Shown: piece by piece, positions 59,301 through 64,000 of the stretch
Layout of the letters: the number at the start of each line of letters is the position of its first letter
Numbering within the stretch: the stretch's first letter is position 1
NCBI GenBank assembly: GCA_038327655.1
Contig: JBBQLG010000005.1
Span: forward strand, 1-64,000
Origin: JBBQLG01 sp038327655
GTDB taxonomy: Bacteria; Bacteroidota; Bacteroidia; Cytophagales; Spirosomataceae
Direction of reading: 5' to 3'
DNA: 64,000 nucleotides
Program-made: the position numbers and the translations under genes
Notes under the pieces: model-generated
Databases searched by the model: none
The model's input: the letters and a program-made list of their open reading frames with translations, nothing else
Told to the model about the DNA's origin: nothing

Positions 59301-60314
59301 CATCAGGTTCGCGATCAACTGCGATTTGCCCGTTCCCGGTGGCCCCTGCACCACAATGGACTCACCGGCCTTCACTGCCCGGACAGCCGCTTCCTGCGAC
59401 GCATCGAGCGGCAGGGGCGTGTGCAGGAAACGCTCTTTCAGTGGTAAGTGGGCAGTAGGTAGTGGATTGTCAACCGGCAACTCATCAACCGCTACCGGCT
59501 CTTCGCTCATCGCTATCAACGTGTCATAATCCGGCACTAAAAACGAACCGGCCTGCGGAAAAATGCCCAGCACGGCTTCCGGGTAAAGTTTCAGTTCGCC
59601 GACAGACTCCAGCGCGGTCAGATTTTTGGTGGTCTGCGCATCGTATGGCTGAAGCTGATCGGTAAACAGGTCGGTATTGAAATTGACGGCGATGGGTGTC
59701 GTCTTCAGCCATTCGTAGAGTTGCGTGCGGAATGCCAGCGGGTCGCGGTCGAAGTCGGCGAAGTCCATTTCCGGTACGGCATCGGGGATGGTTACCTGAT
59801 TGAAATGCCCGTACGCCAGGGCCAGCGAAGCGTTCAGTACCGCGAAGTCGTCGCCCCGCCGGGTCAGTTGCCAGGTTGTGCCGACCGTTTCCAGGTTCAC
59901 CGGAAAAAACAACAGAGGCCCGTGTACCACCGTCCCATCCATGAATTTGCCCCGGACAAAAGGCCAGCCGACGTATAAATCTTCCGTACCCCGTTCGTCT
60001 TCGATAAATCGGGCGGTTCGGTCAATGTTCCGCAGCCGCTTGCTGACCGTATTGACCCGCTCATTCCGGGCGTCGAGTATATCGCAAACGGGGATGGCAG
60101 TTTTCCGGCTCAATACCTGTCTGATGATCTCGAACGACGGTTTATTCAGCAGAAAGTCGGCGTCGTGCAAATCCAGAAACTGTTCGGCGGGCAGCGACGT
60201 CAGCAACAGCGACCGGTTGCGGCCGGTGAGGTTGGTGAGTCGGTTGCGGTACGTGCGAAGGATAGTCGGGCTGTAATGCAGCCGCTGATTCGGACTGTGA
60301 TTCGTCGGATTCAT
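56268..60314 (-). CDS. DUF4011-like superfamily 1 helicase/nuclease-type protein, 1348 aa
   Basis: N-terminal 270 residues resemble DUF4011 (LRTYRNRLTNLTGRNRSLLL, YVGWPFVRGKF, GPLLFFPVNLE). The helicase core begins DASQEAAVRAVKAGESIVVQGPPGTGKSQLIANL with Walker A Lys330, then about 600 residues of helical insert, DLVIFDEASQCFAENGLPAVARGKQVVVAGDSQQLRPSD near 955-995 with Walker B and motif III, LTGHYRSRSPELIDFSNQHFY, and NVQGDERDVIIFSVGY with LNVAVTRARERIHVV. The last 60 residues, REGAYQSLVLTDDDLYF then ALRARNWPFVRVWSREFWRR, look like the end of a PD-(D/E)XK/Vsr-type domain. Related helicases occur in defence islands. Start and stop codons both lie in palindromic repeats. Confidence 0.85.
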   Translation of the reverse strand: MNPTNHSPNQRLHYSPTILRTYRNRLTNLTGRNRSLLLTSLPAEQFLDLHDADFLLNKPSFEIIRQVLSRKTAIPVCDILDARNERVNTVSKRLRNIDRTARFIEDERGTEDLYVGWPFVRGKFMDGTVVHGPLLFFPVNLETVGTTWQLTRRGDDFAVLNASLALAYGHFNQVTIPDAVPEMDFADFDRDPLAFRTQLYEWLKTTPIAVNFNTDLFTDQLQPYDAQTTKNLTALESVGELKLYPEAVLGIFPQAGSFLVPDYDTLIAMSEEPVAVDELPVDNPLPTAHLPLKERFLHTPLPLDASQEAAVRAVKAGESIVVQGPPGTGKSQLIANLMADAAAAGKRVLLVCQKRAALDVVYARLREVQMEPFVALIHDFQNDRKTLYNQLAAQIGEVDRYKATNYSLDAVLPEREFDTESRRIDELLIELQAFKDALFDTSLCGLSVKELYLTSQPDTGSSTVLPPNLSDVYPSFRLDAVDGFIRKLTDYAGYQTRLGPQHPFAERVSFSSFSASALPAAERVIRAIPDAARLVSTQTAPLFAKSLTLTDLANWHENAWSLTAMLTLADGPDAELCWPVTRYLLANPKHPARTANETLFDTTAADWERVLATPGPERSLPTADVAAFRSLLTDAKVARGSWVAWKWWQLTHSGKDTLLSVLAANALTTSAGDLAVLAEKVDKRLAHEAIQQKVTPWLNLTPALPNEPASLHRLRQARDVADRLSELPVVNQLKPAVWNTFGQFSQAVTATLTVAETVQNQRSDWQTYLTNAQIERVWADEDAAPVLQSALRNDFDVLVDMDRLKDQFSATEADVVSRLSATLPTDWVSLFQNTLRLTWIEHIEREYPLLRSVSSLKMEQMEQALQHSVARKQNLSRDILLIKLREQTYKNLTFNRLNNLTTYRELQHQTTKKRNVWPVRKLMSQYADEVFRLVPCWLASPESVSAMFPLTAGLFDLVIFDEASQCFAENGLPAVARGKQVVVAGDSQQLRPSDLYRIQLDTSLAVSEADSEITPVELEVESLLELAAQSLPQVSLTGHYRSRSPELIDFSNQHFYGNKLTLLPNFADLSQTPGENSAAIRYQNVSGTWQQNTNPAEADAVIELITQLATELPGRSIGVVTFNYQQQHLIQEKLETSVSALPPRVQASAGEMTFVKNIENVQGDERDVIIFSVGYAPDERGKLAMQFGSLNALGGANRLNVAVTRARERIHVVTSLWPEQLNVDQSVNDGPKLLKAYLSYALRASQGHFRPQPRPVKGVRPSALLKTQLATQHPDWRPELPFADLTVLREGAYQSLVLTDDDLYFSQTPKESHAYLPFALRARNWPFVRVWSREFWRRTPTPKGASLN

Positions 60315-60420
60315 TTAATTCACTATGATTTTAGGCCGTCTATTGGTGAGGTCACCATAAATCAAGTGAATTCATTCATAAGAATCACAGTCAATCCATT
60401 TAATCCGACGAATCACAGTG
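60293..60420. repeat. Long imperfect inverted repeat, third repeat family
   Basis: Arms of about 40 bases (60293-60332 and 60381-60420) share the perfect 18-mer ACTGTGATTCGTCGGATT and then agree partially (ACT-TGATT further in), around a 48-base centre. The right arm contains the terC stop (60413-60415); the left arm contains the helicase ATG (60312-60314) and its first codons. It belongs to a different type from the two CCCCTAAA repeats. Confidence 0.8.
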
Positions 60421-61471
60421 CCTTCTTCTCCGGAATCAGCCACGACGCCAGAATACTCACGGCCAGAATGGCGAGAATGATGTACAGCGAATAAATTGTC
60501 TGGAAACCCCAACCTGCCAACTGGTGTTCCAGCAGCATTTTCACGCCGATAAACGTCAGTAAAACGGCCAGCCCGACCTTCAGGAACCGGAACTGGTCCA
60601 TGATACTCGACAGGAAAAAGAACATCGACCGCAGCCCCATGATGGCGAAGACGTTCGAGAAAAAGACGATGTACGGGTCTTTGGTGATCGAAAAAATGGC
60701 CGGAATCGAGTCTACGGCAAATATCAGGTCCGTTACCGCCACCACCAGTACGACAATGAACAGGGGCGTGATGAACAGCTTTTTGTCGGACTTCCGGCGG
60801 ACGAAAAAATGGTCGATTACATTCCGGCCGTAGACGTTGAAGTATTTGGACACGAACCGAACCACCGGGTGCTTTGCCGGTTCGATGGCTTCATCATCGT
60901 CTTTGTTGAAGAACAACTGCACACCCGTGTAGACCAGAAACGCACCGAAGAGGTACATAATCCAGTCGAACCGCTGCAACAGGGCCGAGCCGACGAAGAT
61001 GAAAATGAACCGCAGCACGATGGCTCCCAGAATGCCCCAGACCAGAATTTTCTTGTAAAACTTCGGGTGAACACCGAACGAATTGAAGATGACAATGAAC
61101 ACAAAGATATTATCGGCCGAGAGCGAATATTCTACCAAATAGCCCGTGATGTATTCCAGGGCCATGTTGTTCTGGAATTTAGCCAGACTGGCGGCATAGT
61201 TGCCGGGTATCAGTTTGAGTTGTACAGCGTACTGACTGCGAATGGCTTCGAGTTGGGGCATGTCCCCAATGCCGTGGATGAGGTAACCGAATTTTTGCAG
61301 AAAGAAGTAAAATCCAACCGCCAGCAACACCCAGATGGCACTCCAGATACCAGCCTCCTTAAAACCGACGATGTGGCTTTTTTGCTTCGTCAGCAGGCCC
61401 AGGTCAAGCACCATGACTACCAGAACGAACAGGGCAAAGCCCAGAAAAAATACACTTTCACTACTGAACAT
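60413..61471 (-). CDS. TerC/Alx-family membrane protein, 352 aa
   Basis: Start at 61471 (MFSSESVFFLGFALFVLVVMVLDLGLL) gives the usual first helix; an in-frame ATG 25 codons upstream adds a polar tail. Characteristic acidic membrane motifs are EYSLSADNIFVFIVIF and AVTDLIFAVDSIPAIFSITKDPYIVFFSNVFAIMGLRSMFFFL, plus the large charged loop KDDDEAIEPAKHP. TerC proteins are implicated in manganese export and tellurite resistance. I searched the leader by eye for a yybP-ykoY-like riboswitch and found none. The last codon and stop lie in the inverted repeat at 60293-60420. Confidence 0.93.
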   Translation of the reverse strand: MFSSESVFFLGFALFVLVVMVLDLGLLTKQKSHIVGFKEAGIWSAIWVLLAVGFYFFLQKFGYLIHGIGDMPQLEAIRSQYAVQLKLIPGNYAASLAKFQNNMALEYITGYLVEYSLSADNIFVFIVIFNSFGVHPKFYKKILVWGILGAIVLRFIFIFVGSALLQRFDWIMYLFGAFLVYTGVQLFFNKDDDEAIEPAKHPVVRFVSKYFNVYGRNVIDHFFVRRKSDKKLFITPLFIVVLVVAVTDLIFAVDSIPAIFSITKDPYIVFFSNVFAIMGLRSMFFFLSSIMDQFRFLKVGLAVLLTFIGVKMLLEHQLAGWGFQTIYSLYIILAILAVSILASWLIPEKKAL

Positions 61472-61581
61472 AACGGGATTTTGCGGCTGACTTTTCGAGA
61501 ACCCGTCAATTTGCGTCGGCAAAACGGGCTGTAAAAACGGGTGCAATATCGGTAAACCCCGTCGTTGTTACCCTATGACAG

Positions 61582-61612
61582 TTGGTGTATCAACCGCATT
61601 CCATTAGTTTTG
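61582..61612 (+). promoter_or_regulatory. Promoter TTG-N20-TAGTTTTG in front of the GT2 gene
   Basis: A TTG (61582-61584) and a perfect TAnnTTTG box (61605-61612) are separated by 20 bases, the Bacteroidota sigma-70 spacing. The box ends five bases before the ATG at 61618, so transcription should begin at or next to the start codon. Confidence 0.65.
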
Positions 61613-61617
61613 ACCCC

Positions 61618-62358
61618 ATGTTTAATCAGAAAAAAGTAGTGGTGGTGATGCCCGCTTACCGGGCCGCCCTCACGTTGGAACGTACCTACCGTGAAATCCC
61701 CTTCGACATTGTCGATGACGTAATTCTTGTCGATGATGCCAGCCCCGATAATACCGTCGATGTCGCCCGCGAGTTGGGTATCCGGCACGTAATCCGGCAC
61801 GACCGCAACAAAGGTTACGGTGGAAATCAGAAGACCTGCTACGCCAAAGCCCTCGACCTTGGAGCCGACATTGTGATTATGTTACACCCTGATTATCAGT
61901 ACACCCCACTACTGATACCGGCCATCGTTTCCATCATCGGCAACGATTTGTACCCGGTCGTGTTTGCGTCGCGCATTCTGGGAAAAGGAGCGCTGAAAGG
62001 CGGAATGCCGATGTACAAATACATTGCCAACCGCTTTCTGACGCTCACGCAGAACATCCTGATGAACCAGAAGCTGTCGGAGTACCATACCGGCTACCGC
62101 GCTTTTTCGGGCGAAGTAATCCGGGCGCTGGATTTTACGCACAACTCCGACGACTTCATCTTCGACAACGAAATGATCGCCCAGATTTTCTACAAGGGCT
62201 TTGACATCGCCGAAGTGACCTGCCCTACGAAATACTTCGAGGAAGCTTCGTCCATCAATTTCCGCCGGAGCAGCATTTATGGATTGGGGGTACTGAAGGT
62301 ATCGCTGTTTTACCGGCTTACCCGATGGGGACTAATGAACTGGAATCTGCTGAAATAG
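61618..62358 (+). CDS. GT2-family glycosyltransferase (dolichol-phosphate mannosyltransferase-like), 246 aa
   Basis: GT-A fold without membrane helices: FNQKKVVVVMPAYRAALTLERTYREIP, VILVDDASPDNTVDVARELG, HDRNKGYGGNQKTCYAKALDLGADIVIMLHPDYQYTP with the metal-binding DxD-like HPDYQ, then LSEYHTGYRAFS and DFIFDNEMIAQIFYKGFDIAEVTCPTKYFEEASSINF. Transfers a sugar from a nucleotide donor, probably to a lipid carrier. Start at 61618 is chosen by the promoter and conserved N-terminus. The 3' end overlaps the convergent T3PKS gene by 41 bases. Confidence 0.9.
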   Translation: MFNQKKVVVVMPAYRAALTLERTYREIPFDIVDDVILVDDASPDNTVDVARELGIRHVIRHDRNKGYGGNQKTCYAKALDLGADIVIMLHPDYQYTPLLIPAIVSIIGNDLYPVVFASRILGKGALKGGMPMYKYIANRFLTLTQNILMNQKLSEYHTGYRAFSGEVIRALDFTHNSDDFIFDNEMIAQIFYKGFDIAEVTCPTKYFEEASSINFRRSSIYGLGVLKVSLFYRLTRWGLMNWNLLK

Positions 62359-63520
62359 CGGCTTCTGCCTGCTGCGGTGACCGGTTGGGTTCGCCCACGA
62401 TGGCTTCCAGAATCATGGATTCGAGGGTGAGGCCCGGCCCGAACGCGCAACTCAGAATGTTGCCCGGCTCGGTGGTGCCTTCCGATTCCGTGCCTAATTC
62501 CTGCCAGATTTCATTCAGGACGAACAGCACCGTAGCCGACGACATGTTGCCGTACTGCTTCAGAATCCGGTACGCGTACCGATCTTCCTCCGGTCCAATG
62601 CCCAACTGTGCTTCGATCACTTCCAGAATTTTTCGTCCGCCGGGGTGCATGGCGTAGCGGCCAATATCGCCGATGGTGAGGCCACTGCGTTCCAGTAATT
62701 TGGACAGCAGGCCACCGATGCCGCGTTTAATCACGTTGGGTACTTCGGACGTCAGCGTCATCTCGAAACCGAAATCACTCACGTGCCAGGCCATCTCGTT
62801 GCGCCCTTCGGCCAGCAGATCACAATAAAACTGCCGTTGCCGAAGGCTTTTATCTGGCCGGGGCTGACTCTCGACCAGTACCGCTGCCGACCCATCGGCA
62901 AACAGCGCATTCGACAGGAGATGATCCGTTTCGGCTTTTTTCTGGAAGTGAATCGTGCAAAGTTCTATCGACACCACCAGCACTTTGGCGTTCGGGTCGG
63001 CCCGCACCATCGCATCGGCGGCTTTCAGGCCGTTGAACGCTCCGTAGCAACCCATGAAGTTGATGGCCAACCGCTGCGTCGTTGTCGGCAAACCCAGGGC
63101 TTCGACCAGTTCAATATCGGGTCCGGGCGCGTACAGCCCCGTACAACTGACCGTAATCAGGTGCGTGATGGTTTGCGGATCAAAGCCCGGATAGTTGGCA
63201 AAGCAGTTCTGGACCGCCTTCAGAGCCAGTGGCAACGCTTCTTTCCGGTAAACGGCCATGCGCTGTCCAATGGTTGGAAACGGTTCCAGACCGGGTGTGT
63301 TGGGGTAAAACGTATAGTTGCCGTTGGTTTGCCCGTAGTCGGCCAGTACGGAGTGACGCTGTTCGATGCGGGTTTGCCGGTAGAGTGCAGTCAGGCGTCG
63401 GCGGTCCCGCTCATCAAACTGGAGCGCTTCGGCCATAAAATCGGCAATCTGTGTCTGGGGGAATATATGGGCGGGTACGGCGGTACCAAATGCATTGATG
63501 AAGCTGTCGGAAGAATTCAT
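62318..63520 (-). CDS. Type III polyketide synthase (chalcone synthase-like), 400 aa
   Basis: Thiolase-fold homodimeric synthase with the complete catalytic triad: Cys158 in LAINFMGCYGAFNGLKAADAM, His292 in RYAMHPGGRKILEV and Asn325 in YGNMSSATVLFVL. The N-terminal INAFGTAVPAHIFPQTQIADFM and the C-terminal GNILSCAFGPGLTLESMIL (GFGPG loop) are as in the family. It condenses malonyl-CoA units on a starter acyl-CoA to make an alkylpyrone, resorcinol or similar aromatic. The divergent neighbour is a UbiA-type prenyltransferase, as in Bacteroidota T3PKS clusters where modifying enzymes follow. Confidence 0.94.
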   Translation of the reverse strand: MNSSDSFINAFGTAVPAHIFPQTQIADFMAEALQFDERDRRRLTALYRQTRIEQRHSVLADYGQTNGNYTFYPNTPGLEPFPTIGQRMAVYRKEALPLALKAVQNCFANYPGFDPQTITHLITVSCTGLYAPGPDIELVEALGLPTTTQRLAINFMGCYGAFNGLKAADAMVRADPNAKVLVVSIELCTIHFQKKAETDHLLSNALFADGSAAVLVESQPRPDKSLRQRQFYCDLLAEGRNEMAWHVSDFGFEMTLTSEVPNVIKRGIGGLLSKLLERSGLTIGDIGRYAMHPGGRKILEVIEAQLGIGPEEDRYAYRILKQYGNMSSATVLFVLNEIWQELGTESEGTTEPGNILSCAFGPGLTLESMILEAIVGEPNRSPQQAEAAISADSSSLVPIG

Positions 63521-63536
63521 AGAAACGGAAAGTGAT

Positions 63537-63549
63537 GTAAGTTACTTAC
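63537..63549. promoter_or_regulatory. Palindrome GTAAG-TTA-CTTAC upstream of the T3PKS gene
   Basis: Perfect five-base arms 17 bases before the T3PKS start, in the divergent intergenic region shared with the UbiA gene. Possible operator; short enough to occur by chance. Confidence 0.3.
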
Positions 63550-63708
63550 GTTAGGTGGGCCACTCCCGGATTGCGTCAAGAGTAGTTACAAAACGTGACC
63601 ATACGCAAAATGTTTCGCCAACGACCGGCCTGAACCCCTTCAGAAAGTTGCGGAGTCGTGTGTGGGAGAAAGTACGTAAATTTCCTCCGTTCCTAAACCT
63701 TTCTCACC

Positions 63709-64000
63709 ATGAGCCTCCGTTCCATCTGGTTACACCTGCGGGTGCCCTTTTCTTTTTTTATACTGCCTATTTTCTGGTTTGCCGTCAGCCAGTCAACCCA
63801 ATTAGACTGGGGGCGGGCCGTTGCCGTGGGCTTGATCGTTCACCTGCTTCTGTACCCCGCCAGCAATGCGTACAACAGCTATTTTGATAAAGATGAAGAC
63901 AGCATCGGCGGGCTGGAGAAACCCCCACCCGTAACAAAAACCCTGTACTGGGTGTCGTGGGTACTGGATATTGTCGCGCTGATTCTGGGTGCATTTGTCA
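63709..64000 (+). CDS. UbiA-family prenyltransferase, 5' part (continues past the window)
   Basis: ATG at 63709 is followed by SLRSIWLHLRVPFSFFILPIFWFAVSQ (first helix), VAVGLIVHLLLYPASNAYNSYFDKDEDSIGGLEKPPPV, which contains the first aspartate-rich prenyl-diphosphate-Mg2+ site (N-x-x-x-D-x-x-x-D pattern), and WVLDIVALILGAFV (next helix). 97 codons are visible. UbiA enzymes prenylate aromatic rings; next to a T3PKS the acceptor may be its aromatic product. Divergent from T3PKS with 188 bases between starts. Confidence 0.85.
   Translation, partial: MSLRSIWLHLRVPFSFFILPIFWFAVSQSTQLDWGRAVAVGLIVHLLLYPASNAYNSYFDKDEDSIGGLEKPPPVTKTLYWVSWVLDIVALILGAFV

Noticed and set aside
61472..61617. Possible manganese (yybP-ykoY) riboswitch in front of terC
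   Set aside because: No match to the conserved internal loops could be seen by eye and the leader is short.

Overview
The window looks like chromosomal DNA of a Bacteroidota bacterium of the Cytophagales, most like Spirosoma or a close relative. Reasons: a SusC/SusD outer-membrane pair with a DUF1735 lipoprotein, several TAnnTTTG promoter boxes, almost no Shine-Dalgarno sequences, moderately high GC in core genes, a Bacteroidota-type ThuA/sugar-dehydrogenase/cytochrome c fusion, a DUF4286 protein, and intergenic palindromes of a kind I associate with this phylum. No database was searched; the genus is an inference.

Layout. 1-2050 is an accessory edge: the 5' end of an IS3-type orfA, a 53-residue protein, a HEPN protein overlapping a second gene, and a repeat-dense non-coding block. 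2052-7888: OxyR, a secreted protein, ferrochelatase, a Uma2 nuclease-fold protein, an unknown protein and an OmpA-domain protein. 7872-12911: an EamA permease, a low-GC two-gene Septu-like defence candidate (HNH nuclease plus AAA ATPase), and NAD synthetase. 13135-20496: a DUF4143 ATPase, a decayed calcium-binding-family gene, an acetyltransferase, a cytochrome c, small membrane/cytosolic proteins, a secreted SGNH-DUF11 protein and MeaB. 20791-23976: transaldolase, a HAD phosphatase and 6-phosphogluconate dehydrogenase, apparently co-transcribed. 24078-30479: two acidic disordered proteins and a SusC-SusD-DUF1735 uptake locus. 30904-37558: a GH130/GT4 pair and an RND exporter. 37673-41108: IspD, QueA, a small conserved protein and a beta-propeller lipoprotein. 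tRNA-Val(TAC) lies at 41345.

42087-53220 is mainly oxidoreduction and sugar metabolism: a Nudix-type regulator diverging from a 1155-residue secreted ThuA/dehydrogenase/cytochrome c fusion across a palindromic operator candidate; a GMC oxidoreductase; an ArsR-OYE-azoreductase operon that looks like an electrophile/quinone stress module; and an SDR/GH1-like pair. 53340-54670 holds two secreted low-complexity proteins. 54879-61471 holds an APC permease, a 1348-residue DUF4011-like SF1 helicase and a TerC protein. The helicase gene is bracketed by two palindromic repeats that carry its start and stop codons and the stop codons of both neighbours. The window ends in a GT2 gene and a divergent type III polyketide synthase / UbiA prenyltransferase pair.

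The most interesting items are the repeat-bracketed helicase, the Septu-like pair, the repeat-rich block at 1369-1636, the Nudix operator, and the T3PKS-UbiA locus.
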